Position numbers and translations under genes: made by a program
Part shown: one piece after another, positions 21,292-30,244 of the stretch
Position numbering within the stretch: position 1 is the stretch's first letter
How the letters are laid out: each line of letters begins with the position of its first letter
Origin: Candidatus Rokuibacteriota bacterium
GTDB taxonomy: Bacteria; Methylomirabilota; Methylomirabilia; Rokubacteriales; CSP1-6
Direction of reading: 5' to 3'
Assembly: GCA_016184125.1 (NCBI GenBank)
Contig: JACPDG010000039.1
Coordinates: 1 to 64,000, forward strand
Length of the DNA: 64,000 nt
The notes under the pieces: generated by a model
The model's database searches: none
Told to the model about the DNA's origin: nothing
What the model saw: the letters and a program-made list of their open reading frames with translations, nothing else

Positions 21292-21846
21292 GTGATGCGA
21301 TCAGTGATCACGGTGTACGACCCGACGGCCGAGCCCCGCGCGGCACACGTCTCGCTCGCGAAGCGGCTCACGTCGCTCTCCGGCACCACAGCCGGGGTCC
21401 TCGACAACGGCAAGGCCAACGCCGGTACGCTGATGCTCGCGGTCGTCGAGCGGCTTCGCGCCGCGTACGGCGTCGCGAGCGTCGTGAAGCGGGAGAAGCC
21501 GGTGGCCGGCCCGCCGTCTCCGGAGGTGCTGCGGGATCTGTCCCGCTGCGACTTCGTGCTCGTCGGGAGCTCCGACTGAGGGTCGTGCACGTCGTGGAGT
21601 ATCCACGGCGCCATCCTGCTGGAGCGTGAGGGGGTCCCGACGGTCGTCATCGGCACGGACGAGTTCCAGGAGCTCGCGCGGCTCGAAGCGAAGAACCGGG
21701 GCCTCGAAGCGCTTCCGGTCGCGCTCGTGAAGCACCCGCTGGGGGGCATCAAGGACGACGAGGTCGAGCGCAAGGCGGACACCATCGTGGAGACCGTGGC
21801 GCGGGCGGTCACCGCCGGGCCGGCCGTCGATCGGAAGGACCTGTGA
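21292..21846 (+). CDS. UGSC-motif selenoprotein (184 aa with in-frame UGA at 21577-21579 read as Sec)
   Basis: ...CDFVLVGSSD-U-GSCTSWSIHGAILLEREGVPTVVIGTDEFQELARLEAKNRGLEALPVALVKHPLGG...KDL*; frame stays open to TGA at 21844-21846. Confidence 0.85.
21590..21610 (+). promoter_or_regulatory. SECIS-like hairpin for the UGSC gene
   Basis: CGTCGTGGA-GTA-TCCACGGCG: 9-bp stem (one G-U), 3-nt loop starting with G, loop opens 20 nt after the UGA. Confidence 0.75.
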
Positions 21847-22937
21847 CGGCGGGATCGGGTCCCGCCGCGCGCACGCTCGCGGTCGAGGACTCCTACACCG
21901 CGATCAACGAGATCTACCACGAGCGTGGGTGGACGGACGGGCTCCCGATCGTGCCGCCGACGGAGGAGCTCGTCGCCGAGTTCCTCTGCTGGACGGACCG
22001 CGATCCACACGACGTCGTCGGCGTGCTCGCGCCCCGCCAGGGGGAGGCGACCGTCGAGAAGATCGCGATCAACGCCGTCATGGCCGGCTGCCGGCCGGAG
22101 CACCTGCCGATCGTGCTCGCGGCGGTGGAGGCGGTCGCCGACCCGGCATTCAATCTCGACGCCGTTCAGGCCACGACCCACCCGGTCACGCCGCTCGTGA
22201 TCGTGAACGGACCGATCGCGCGCGAGGCGGGCGTGAACGCCGGGTACAACGCCTTCGGGCAGGGGACGCGCACGAACCTCGGCATTGGCCGCGCACTGAG
22301 ACTCGTGCTGATGAACATCGGCGGGGGACTGCCCGGGACCGGCGACCGGTCGACGCAGGGAACGCCGGCGAAGATCGCCTACTGCGTGGCCGAGAACGAG
22401 GGCGCGAGTCCGTGGGAGCCGCTGCACGTCGAGCTCGGGTTTCCGGTCGAGACGAGCACGGTCACGGTGTGGGGCTGCGAAGGCCCGCACAACGTCCAGG
22501 ACCACTTCAGCAACACCGGCCTCGGCATCCTCAGGACGGTCGCCGGGGCCATGGGCCAGGCGGGCAGCAACAACCTGCTCGGCGGGGGATGGCCGCTGCT
22601 CTCGCTCGGCCCCGAGCACGCGGCGACGATCGCCGGCGACGGCTACGACAAGCGCGCCGTCAGGACCTTCCTCTTCGAGCACGCGCGGTTCCCGATGGGG
22701 AGACTCGGGCACGAGTACCGGGAACACCTCGCCGCGCGCCACGGCGTCCCGGACGATGCGGAAACGATGCTCCCGATCGCGGAGTTCCCCGACGCGATCG
22801 GCGTGATCGTCGTCGGCGGTGCCGGCAAGCATTCGAGCTGGCAGCCGACGTTCGGCCGGAACACCCGCCCCGTGACGCGCCCGATCAGCCGGAAGGACGG
22901 TGCGCCCGCCCTGCGCCTGGCCGACCTCCGCAGGTAG
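21843..22937 (+). CDS. Conserved hypothetical protein translationally coupled to the UGSC selenoprotein
   Basis: GTG start overlaps the upstream TGA by 4 nt; ERGWTDGLPIVPPTEELVAEFL...GVLAPRQGEATVEKIAINAVMAGCRPEHLPIV. Confidence 0.8.
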   Translation: MTAGSGPAARTLAVEDSYTAINEIYHERGWTDGLPIVPPTEELVAEFLCWTDRDPHDVVGVLAPRQGEATVEKIAINAVMAGCRPEHLPIVLAAVEAVADPAFNLDAVQATTHPVTPLVIVNGPIAREAGVNAGYNAFGQGTRTNLGIGRALRLVLMNIGGGLPGTGDRSTQGTPAKIAYCVAENEGASPWEPLHVELGFPVETSTVTVWGCEGPHNVQDHFSNTGLGILRTVAGAMGQAGSNNLLGGGWPLLSLGPEHAATIAGDGYDKRAVRTFLFEHARFPMGRLGHEYREHLAARHGVPDDAETMLPIAEFPDAIGVIVVGGAGKHSSWQPTFGRNTRPVTRPISRKDGAPALRLADLRR

Positions 22938-23063
22938 CCCAGCGGCTGTCCGCGCCCGGGGCCCCGGAGATCTGACGCGAACTCTCAGGGCTCGAGGCAG
23001 TCGCGCGGTAAACTGTGATCTCCGCCCGGTGGGGGCGGGACAGGGCTGAGGCCGGAGGAGTCC

Positions 23064-24422
23064 GTGGATCGCCGACCGGGGAGTGAGCCGCAGTCGAGCA
23101 CGCCGGGCGTTGAACGGCGGGTGGCGCCGTCGGTGCTCGCTGCGCGCTTGAAAGAGAGCAGCAGCGAGCACCACCGGTCGCTGGCGCGCCTCGTCCAGGC
23201 GGCCGAGCCTGCGGAACCCCAGGCTCCGAAGCGCCGCCGCGCGGACTACCTTCCGCTCGCCATCCCCATGGGGCAGCCGGAGGCGGCGGTCGAGATGATC
23301 CTGTCGAGAGCGGTCGCGACCGGCGCGAGCGACGTCCACCTCGAGGCCGACGCCGACGGCATGTGCGTGCGCTTCCGCATCCATGGCGTCCTCCAGGCCG
23401 TGGGTCGCGTGCCGCTCGAGGACCGCGCGGCCGTCATCTCCCGCACGAAGATCCTGTCGAACCTCGACATCGCCGAGCGGCGGCTGCCGCAGGACGGACG
23501 GATCAAGCTCCAGATCGGACAAGGCGTCGTCGACATCCGGGTCGCGGTCACGCCCTCGCTCCACGGCGAGTCCGCGGTCCTCCGCATCCTCGATCTCAAC
23601 GCCGTGTCCCTTCCGCTCAGCCGGGTGGGGATGCCGCCCGACATCTACGAGGCCACGCACGCGCTCTGCCGCCGTCCCCAGGGGCTGATCTTCGTGACCG
23701 GGCCGACGGGAAGCGGGAAGACGTCCACGATCTACGGGTGCCTCAACGACATCAAGGGCCCGCACATCAAGATCATCACGATCGAGGACCCGATCGAGTA
23801 CGAGATGGCGACCGTCACGCAGATCGCGGTCCACGAGAAGATCGGGCTCACGTTCGCCTCGTGTCTCAGGTCGGCGCTCCGCCAGGATCCCGACGTGATC
23901 GTCGTGGGCGAGATCCGCGACGAGGAGACGGCGCGCATCGCGATGCAGGCGTCGCTGACCGGTCACCTCGTGTTCAGCACGCTCCACACGAACAGCGCGA
24001 TCGGCGCGATCCCGCGGCTGATCGACATGGGCGTCCCGCCGTACCTGATCACGTCGTCGGTCAACGCCGTGATCGCGCAGCGCCTGCTGCGCGTCAGCTG
24101 TCCGGGCTGCAAGGAGCCCTGGGAGCCGTCGGCCGAGATCAGGGTGCAGCTCGGCCTGCGGGAGCCGGTGATCCTTTACCGGGCTCCCGGCTGCGACCGG
24201 TGCCTCGGGACCGGCGTCGTGGGCCGGACGGGCGTGTTCGAGCTGCTGACGCTGACGCCGGCGCTGTCCGAGCTCATCATGTGCAAGGCGAGCGAGATCG
24301 AGCTGAGGCGTGCGGCCCGAGCGGCGGGATGCGTGCCGATCTTCAACGCCGGCCTCGCGAAGGTGCTGGCTGGCGAGGTCGCGCTCGAGGAGCTGACGCG
24401 CGTCGTGAGCCCCGAGGAGTGA
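23064..24422 (+). CDS. GspE/PulE/PilB-type secretion ATPase
   Basis: GATDVH-like GASDVHLEADADGMCVRFRIHG; GPTGSGKTSTIYGCL; GEIRDEETARIAMQASLTGHLVFSTLHTN; CPGC...CDRC zinc motif. Confidence 0.92.
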   Translation: MDRRPGSEPQSSTPGVERRVAPSVLAARLKESSSEHHRSLARLVQAAEPAEPQAPKRRRADYLPLAIPMGQPEAAVEMILSRAVATGASDVHLEADADGMCVRFRIHGVLQAVGRVPLEDRAAVISRTKILSNLDIAERRLPQDGRIKLQIGQGVVDIRVAVTPSLHGESAVLRILDLNAVSLPLSRVGMPPDIYEATHALCRRPQGLIFVTGPTGSGKTSTIYGCLNDIKGPHIKIITIEDPIEYEMATVTQIAVHEKIGLTFASCLRSALRQDPDVIVVGEIRDEETARIAMQASLTGHLVFSTLHTNSAIGAIPRLIDMGVPPYLITSSVNAVIAQRLLRVSCPGCKEPWEPSAEIRVQLGLREPVILYRAPGCDRCLGTGVVGRTGVFELLTLTPALSELIMCKASEIELRRAARAAGCVPIFNAGLAKVLAGEVALEELTRVVSPEE

Positions 24423-24458
24423 CGCGAAGGTTCACCGGCCACCGGTGGGTGAGACCGG

Positions 24459-24743
24459 GTGATGGGTGAGCATCAGGCGACGTGCCGGATCTGCCGGCAT
24501 CCGATCGAGCGGGGCGAGCTCGTGAGCATGCGCGGCGGAAGCGGCATGGCGCATCTGAGATGCGTGGGACGCAGGCCAGGCGCCCGCGCCGAGGCGCGAA
24601 GCAGGTCTGCGGTCTGTCCTGCCTGCGGTGTCCCGATGGAGCCCGGGGATCACGTCGTGAAGATCGCGTACGACCTGATCCACGCGCGCTGCTACGACAG
24701 CGTGATCCGGCGGCTCGGCCCCGAAGCGGGGATCGGCTCGTAG
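24459..24743 (+). CDS. Small protein with two CxxC zinc-binding motifs
   Basis: CRICRHPIERGELVSMRG...CPACGVPMEPGDHVVKIAYDLIHARC. Confidence 0.55.
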   Translation: MMGEHQATCRICRHPIERGELVSMRGGSGMAHLRCVGRRPGARAEARSRSAVCPACGVPMEPGDHVVKIAYDLIHARCYDSVIRRLGPEAGIGS

Positions 24744-24747
24744 CTCG

Positions 24748-24793
24748 GTTCGAGCAACAACCGACCGCCGCAGCGGTCGATTGTTGCTCGAAC
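24748..24793. repeat. 46-bp hairpin repeat (IR46), copy 1
   Basis: gttcgagcaacaaccgaccgccgcagcggtcgattgttgctcgaac. Confidence 0.85.
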
Positions 24794-24904
24794 TCTCACG
24801 CGCCTGCCGTCCCGGCCGCTCGCCGCGCGCGAGCGGCACGCCGACGGTGAGACCGTGCGGCAGGGCGTGCGAGGGCGTCGTCAGCACGACCCGTCCGACG
24901 TGCG

Positions 24905-25160
24905 CGCCGGTCAGGGTGACGGAGGCGTTGCTCCCCGCCGCGCCAGCGCGGCGACCTCCGCGCGGGTCACCGGCACACGGGTGACGCGCGCTCCATGCGG
25001 CGCGAGCGCGTCCTCGATCGCCTGGGCGATCACGGGCACCGGCATGATGCCGTCCTCGCCGGCGCCCTTGGCGCCGAACGGGTTCAGCGGCGTCGGCGAC
25101 TCGAGGTGCCGGATCTCGAACGTCGGCGGGGCGTCGGCAGCCGTGGCCAGCGCGTAGTCC
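24905..25160 (-). pseudogene. C-terminal remnant of a molybdenum hydroxylase large subunit
   Basis: Minus strand reads FEIRHLESPTPLNPFGAKGAGEDGIMPVPVIAQAIEDALAPHGARVTRVPVTRAEVAAL. Confidence 0.6.
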
Positions 25161-25168
25161 GTCCAGCG

Positions 25169-25470
25169 TCACGCTCGCGAGACCATGGTCAGGCTGGGCC
25201 CCGGACGCGGCGCGCGCCTGCCCGGCGTGCAGCGGCGACGCGTCGACGAGGTGCACCACGAAGCCGCGCCGGGCGAGCCAGAGCGCGTACGTTCCTGGTC
25301 CACCGCCCACGTCCAGCACGACGGCGGGCGGGGCGGGGAGGTACCGCGAGAGCAGCTCCTTCGTGCGAGCGAGCTCGAGAGGGCCGTGGCCCCTGCCGAG
25401 GCGTCGCACCTCGACGCCGCGCGCGTAGTACCGCTCCATCTCGGGTCCGAGCGCCATCGTCCTCCTCGCG
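25169..25470 (-). pseudogene. N-terminal remnant of a class I SAM methyltransferase
   Basis: MERYYARGVEVRRLGRGHGPLELARTKELLSRYLPAPPAVVLDVGGGPGTYALWLARRGFVVHLVDASPLHAGQA then disrupted. Confidence 0.6.
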
Positions 25471-25531
25471 CGATCCGGCGATGGTATACCGGGGGCATCA
25501 GGCAGTGCACGCCCACCAGGGAGAGCGGCGC

Positions 25532-25765
25532 ATGAAGAAGCCAATCAACGTGCGAGAGCAGCTCGAGACGGCCAAGGCCAAGCTGAAGGCGTACGAGGGG
25601 CGCGTGAAGGAGCTCCAGCGCGCCCTCGCCAGCGTCGAACGGGCGATGAAGTCGCTGGAGCCGCGCGTGCGGCGCGCCGTGGAGCAGACGCAGGTCGTGG
25701 CGCGCGGCGTGCGGGCGGGCATCCGCGCCGGCGCAGCGAGGTATCGCGGGTCGCGGTCGAAGTGA
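25532..25765 (+). CDS. Small coiled-coil hypothetical protein
   Basis: MKKPINVREQLETAKAKLKAYEGRVKELQRALASVERAMKSLEPRVRRAVEQ... Confidence 0.6.
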   Translation: MKKPINVREQLETAKAKLKAYEGRVKELQRALASVERAMKSLEPRVRRAVEQTQVVARGVRAGIRAGAARYRGSRSK

Positions 25766-25900
25766 CCCGCCGCGGCGCCCGGTCGCGGCCGGGCACCGCC
25801 GTGACGTCGGCTTGCGGCCCGAAACCGAAGGCGTATCCTGGCTCTCGGCCTCGAGCCGAGTGCTCATTCCCAACGCGACCACAGAAGGAGGGCTCTGCGC

Positions 25901-26527
25901 ATGGCTGTCGCTGAGATCGTCGGTGGCTTGAAGCTCGGCCAGACGGTGCCGGACTTCGAGCCGCTCGAGACGTACGAACCCACCAAGGGTGACTTCGGGA
26001 AGTTCAGCCTGAAGGACCAGCTCGCGAACAAGCGCTGGACGATCCTGTTCTTCTACCCGGCCGACTTCACCTTCGTCTGAGCGACCGAGTTCGCTGCTCT
26101 GGCAGAGCAGCACGATCGCTTCCAGAAGATGGGCGCGGACATCGTGACGGTCAGCACCGACACGAAGTTCGTGCACCTCGCGTGGCAGCAGAACGAGAAG
26201 GAGCTGGCGCAGGTCAAGTACCCGATGGCCGCCGACCCGACCGGCAAGGTCTCCCGGCTCTTCGGCGTCTACGACGAGGCCACCGGCCTCGCGTTGCGCG
26301 GGACGTTCATCATCAATCCCAAGGGCGAGCTGATCAACGCCGAGGTGAACTTCTACAACCTCGGCCGCAACATCGACGAGCTGATGCGGAAGTTCAAGGC
26401 GAACCTGTACATGACGCGGAAGCAGAACGAGGTCTGCCCGTCGAAGTGGCGCGACGAGGGCGACAAGACCCTCGTCGATCCCGGCGCGAAGATGGTCGGC
26501 AAGGTCCACGAGGCGCTGACCGGCTAG
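25901..26527 (+). CDS. Selenocysteine-containing AhpC/TSA-type peroxiredoxin (in-frame UGA at 26078-26080)
   Basis: ATG preceded by aaggagg; ...WTILFFYPADFTFV-U-ATEFAALAEQHDRFQKMGADIVTVSTDTKFVHLAW...NEVCPSKW...; UGA replaces the peroxidatic Cys of FTFVCPTE; 208 aa. Confidence 0.92.
26093..26111 (+). promoter_or_regulatory. SECIS-like hairpin for the Sec-peroxiredoxin
   Basis: GCTGCTCT-GGC-AGAGCAGC: perfect 8-bp stem, 3-nt loop, loop opens 21 nt after the UGA. Confidence 0.82.
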
Positions 26528-26889
26528 GTCGTCGCAGCTCACGCCGGTTGTGGGTGGTCGGTCCGCGCTCGCAGCCGGCGCCGTTCCCGCGCGGCGTTTG
26601 CTTGCCTCGCACCGTGGCCTGCGTTGCTGGCACCGTGTTTGCGAATCCCGATCGTGGTGTGCCCAGGACACGGTTCAGTCCCGACAACCCCGAGGCCGCC
26701 CACGAGCGGTTCCAGCGAGTCCGGGAGCGGGCCCTGCGCCGAATGCAGGAGGAGCTCAGGATGATCAAGCGCCTCCGGCGCATGGACAGGCCCGCTTCCC
26801 GCCGCTCCGCCCCTCGCTCGAAGCGCTCCGCGTAGCCGAGCACCCGCGTCTCTCGGCGCCGTCGCCAGGCCCGGGCGTATTCTGAGCGT

Positions 26890-27720
26890 ATGCCGCGCGC
26901 TGCCCGCCACGATCGCGATTACTACGCGACCCTTGGCGTCGCGACCGACGCCGGCGAGGACGAGATCCGCCGGGCGTACCGCCGCTTGGCCCTCGAGTGG
27001 CATCCGGACCGGAATCCCGGGAACCCGGCGGCCGAGGAACGCTTCAAGGCGATCAGCGAGGCGTACGCGGTCCTCATCGATCCTGGGCGCCGGCGGGAGT
27101 ACGACCGCGCGCGGCAGGCGGGCACGCCCAGCGACTTCCACCCGCGTCGCGATGACCTGTTCCGGGATCTCTTCGCCGACCCGCGCGCCAGCGCGGTGTT
27201 CGAGGATCTCGCGCGCGAGTTCGAGCGGCTGGGCCTGCGCGTCGACCGGCACGTCGTGCAGCGGACGCTCTTCGGCGGACGGACGGTGGTGACGGGCGGC
27301 ATCGTGATCGTCTCACCGTTGACGCCGGTTCTCGTCTTCGCCCGGCTCGCGCGGCTCGCCCTGCGCGGTGCTCCGAGAGCGGGCGAGGCCGGGTCACGTG
27401 GACCGAACGCGCTGCCGCATCCGAGGCCGCTCACGGCTCGGCTGGTGGATGCCGGACGCCGGCTCCTCGGTCTGCCTCCGACCTCGTCCAGCCCCGGACC
27501 TCGTGATCTGGTCGTGCCGCTCCGGCTGACGCGCGACGAAGCACGGCGTGGCGGTCGCCGGCGCGTGACGCTGTCGCGGAACGGGACGCTCGAGGAGGTC
27601 CTCGTCACGGTGCCCGCCGGTGTCAGGTCCGGGACGAGGCTCCGGCTGCGAGGGAAGGGCGTCGCCGCGTCCGGTGACGTGCCCGGCGACGCCTACCTCG
27701 CGGTGCAGATCGAGGAGTGA
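26890..27720 (+). CDS. DnaJ-family (CbpA-like) co-chaperone
   Basis: [55 protein letters not shown]-terminal substrate-binding-like [19 protein letters not shown]. Confidence 0.88.
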   Translation: MPRAARHDRDYYATLGVATDAGEDEIRRAYRRLALEWHPDRNPGNPAAEERFKAISEAYAVLIDPGRRREYDRARQAGTPSDFHPRRDDLFRDLFADPRASAVFEDLAREFERLGLRVDRHVVQRTLFGGRTVVTGGIVIVSPLTPVLVFARLARLALRGAPRAGEAGSRGPNALPHPRPLTARLVDAGRRLLGLPPTSSSPGPRDLVVPLRLTRDEARRGGRRRVTLSRNGTLEEVLVTVPAGVRSGTRLRLRGKGVAASGDVPGDAYLAVQIEE

Positions 27721-27797
27721 TCAGCTCCTCGACCGCTTGGGGGGCGACGGGCGTCGCGTCGCGCTCGTCGCCGCACCCACCCTCCGCGGGCCGCGCG

Positions 27798-28271
27798 TCA
27801 CGCGGCACGCCTGGTTCGCTTGCCCGGCATCGCCGCCCCCATCAGCGCCGACTTGCGCGCCTCGAGGGCTCCGGCGAGCTCACGGAGGCGGTCGTTGCCG
27901 AGCTGCTCGGCGAGCGGGAACATCTCCCGCTCCTCCTCGGTCGCGTGATGCACGACGCTCTGGCGGAGCTCCTTCATGCGCCCGACGAGCTGCGCGTCGT
28001 CGGGCGCGAGCCCGCGAATCTCGGCGAGCATCTCCTTGACGTGCCCGTGCTCCTCGCGGGCCTCGTTCAGGAGCTCGCGCGCCCGGTCCAGCTCGGCCAT
28101 CGCGGGGTAGAAGATCTCCTCCTCGATCGTCGCGTGGGCCTCCAGCTCGGACCCGATCTTCTGCACGAGCTGCTGGCGCTTCTTCACGGCGCGCCCGGTC
28201 GTGCGGTTGAGCTCGGTGAAGAGCCGCTTGACGGCGTTGTGGTCCCTCTTGAGCAGCTGCATCGGTGTCAT
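27798..28271 (-). CDS. Hemerythrin HHE cation-binding domain protein
   Basis: MTPMQLLKRDHNAVKRLFTEL...HATIEEEIFYPAM...EEHGHVKEML...VVHHATEEEREMFP. Confidence 0.88.
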   Translation of the reverse strand: MTPMQLLKRDHNAVKRLFTELNRTTGRAVKKRQQLVQKIGSELEAHATIEEEIFYPAMAELDRARELLNEAREEHGHVKEMLAEIRGLAPDDAQLVGRMKELRQSVVHHATEEEREMFPLAEQLGNDRLRELAGALEARKSALMGAAMPGKRTRRAA

Positions 28272-28431
28272 CGTTCATCCCTCCGCGGTGGTGACGGTGC
28301 CGCGCGGCACCCTGCCGGCCCGCGCGTGCAAGCGGGTCGCCACCGAGCCGCAGGGCCCGCGCCACACAATCGCTCCCATCGGGCCGCAGTCCGGGCTACC
28401 CTACGAGGGCGTCCTCGTGACGCGTCGCCCG

Positions 28432-28560
28432 ATGCCCACGACCACGCTCTGGCGGATCGCGATCCTCGTCGCCACGCTGGTCTGCGTCGTCATGCTCTTC
28501 GCGCCGCTCGTGCGCGAGATGCTGAGCACCGTCGCGGACACCGGGGCCACCTTGCCGTGA
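28432..28560 (+). CDS. Small single-pass membrane protein
   Basis: MPTTTLWRIAILVATLVCVVMLFAPLVREMLSTVADTGATLP. Confidence 0.4.
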   Translation: MPTTTLWRIAILVATLVCVVMLFAPLVREMLSTVADTGATLP

Positions 28561-28570
28561 CGGAGGGCTC

Positions 28571-28963
28571 ATGGCCCGGGTGAAGCTCGCCGCCGCGACG
28601 GACGTGCCACCCGGTGAAGGCCGGGTCGTCGATGTCGCCGGCCGGACGCTCGCGGTGTTCAACGTCGAGGGGGCCTTCTTCGCGACCGACAACGCCTGCC
28701 CGCACCGTGGCGGTCCGCTCGGCGAGGGGGACATCGAAGGACGGGTGGTCGCGTGCCCCTGGCACGGGTGGCGATGGGACGTGACCACCGGCGCGAGCGT
28801 CAACAACCCGGCCGTCACGGTCGCCTGCTTCCCGGTGGCGGTCGAGGGCGACGACCTCCTCGTCGAGCTCGAACTGACCAGGAACCCTGACGGGGTCCCG
28901 TGGGTTGAACACACGCCGGGCGCGCGCGCGTGGCCCGGGAATCCAAGTCCCCGGAGGGGGTGA
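28571..28963 (+). CDS. Rieske (2Fe-2S) ferredoxin-like protein
   Basis: ATDNACPHRGGPLGEGDIEGRVVACPWHGWRWDVTTG. Confidence 0.9.
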   Translation: MARVKLAAATDVPPGEGRVVDVAGRTLAVFNVEGAFFATDNACPHRGGPLGEGDIEGRVVACPWHGWRWDVTTGASVNNPAVTVACFPVAVEGDDLLVELELTRNPDGVPWVEHTPGARAWPGNPSPRRG

Positions 28964-28967
28964 CGAC

Positions 28968-29222
28968 ATGCATCGGTTCCTCGGAATCTCGATCCTCGCG
29001 GGCCTCGGTCTCGTCCTGATCGCTGGCCCGGCCGCCGCGAAACAGTGCCCGAAGCTGGTCGCGCAGGTGAACGCGCAGGTGGGCAACCGCTTCGACGCCA
29101 CTGCGGCCAACGCCCGCCAGACGGCCGCGCAGGCGGAGCAGCTCCACAAGGCCGGCAAGCACGCCGACTCGGAGAAGCTCGCGACGGAAACCCTCGAAGC
29201 CCTCGGCAAGAAGAAGATGTAG
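28968..29222 (+). CDS. Small secreted hypothetical protein
   Basis: MHRFLGISILAGLGLVLIAGPAAAKQCPKLVAQVNAQVGNRF. Confidence 0.6.
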   Translation: MHRFLGISILAGLGLVLIAGPAAAKQCPKLVAQVNAQVGNRFDATAANARQTAAQAEQLHKAGKHADSEKLATETLEALGKKKM

Positions 29223-29326
29223 CGTCGCCCCCCGGCCCGGGACGCCTGCCAGCGTCCCGGGCCGCCGCACCGCACCGCATCACCCTCCTTGTTCCAGCCT
29301 CCCGCGCGCTGCTAGCATGAGGGCTC

Positions 29327-29515
29327 GTGGACTTCGTGCTCACGCTGCCCGTGTGGGCTGGCGTCGCGATCGCCACGGGCGTCTCGATGATGCTCGGTTG
29401 GCGGTTCTACCAGCGCTGCCCCCACTGTGGCCGCCTGGTCCGCCGCGTCGCGCGCGGGTGGAAACGCTGCCAGCACTGCGGCCGGCAGTACCGCCGCGGG
29501 CTCCGCCTGCGCTGA
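29327..29515 (+). CDS. Small membrane protein with zinc-ribbon-like CPHCG...CQHCG
   Basis: FVLTLPVWAGVAIATGVSMMLGWRFYQRCPHCGRLVRRVARGWKRCQHCGRQYRRG. Confidence 0.5.
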   Translation: MDFVLTLPVWAGVAIATGVSMMLGWRFYQRCPHCGRLVRRVARGWKRCQHCGRQYRRGLRLR

Positions 29516-29534
29516 CGTTCTCTGAAGAGGTGAC

Positions 29535-30182
29535 ATGATCGATCTCGACCGCATGGCCGACCGACTGCCAAGTGTCCGGACGTTCCTGATCGCTGCCGCG
29601 GTGGTGCTGGCCGCCGTGCTCGTCGCCGGCGGTGGCTGGTACTGGTACCGCGCGTCCCAGCGGGAAGCCGCGCGCGTCTACGCCGCCGCGCTGGCGCAGG
29701 CGCACACGGCGCCCGCATCGCAGGGCACGCCGGAGGCCCGGGACGCGGCAGCGCGGAGCCTCGAAAGCGCGCTCCAGTCGCATCCGTCGGCGCCGCTGGC
29801 CGACCAGGCGGCGTACGAGCTCGGGAGCCTGCGCCACGCCGCAGGCCAGTACGCGAGCGCACGGGCGGCCTACGGGATCGCACTCGCGCGCGGCAGCAGC
29901 CCGACGCTCAAGACGCTGGCGCGGCTGGGCATCGGCTACGCCTGGGAAGCCGAACGCAACCTGCCCAGGGCGACCGAGACGTTCCAGGCCGTCGCCGCGG
30001 ACCTGAAGCCGACCGACGCGTTCTACGAGCAGGCGCTGCTGGATCTGGCGCGCGTGCAGGAGCTGGCGGGACGCAAGGACGACGCGGTGCAGACGTACCG
30101 GCGGCTGCTGAAGGATGTGGCCCGCAGCCCGCGCGCGGACGAGGTCCGCCTGCGGCTCGCGAGCCTCGGCGCGACGCCGTAA
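29535..30182 (+). CDS. Membrane-anchored TPR protein (YfgM-like)
   Basis: N-terminal TM segment followed by TPR-like repeats. Confidence 0.7.
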   Translation: MIDLDRMADRLPSVRTFLIAAAVVLAAVLVAGGGWYWYRASQREAARVYAAALAQAHTAPASQGTPEARDAAARSLESALQSHPSAPLADQAAYELGSLRHAAGQYASARAAYGIALARGSSPTLKTLARLGIGYAWEAERNLPRATETFQAVAADLKPTDAFYEQALLDLARVQELAGRKDDAVQTYRRLLKDVARSPRADEVRLRLASLGATP

Positions 30183-30244
30183 CCGGGTAAGAGCGAGCGT
30201 GGATCGTGCTCGACCGTCATGGCCTGGGTTCCGATAAGGAGCAT

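Noticed and set aside
26078-26080. Peroxiredoxin UGA as nonsense mutation or sequencing error
   Set aside because: Exact coincidence with the catalytic Cys, intact downstream frame and a perfect hairpin at SECIS distance make Sec much more likely, although the Sec machinery is not in this window.
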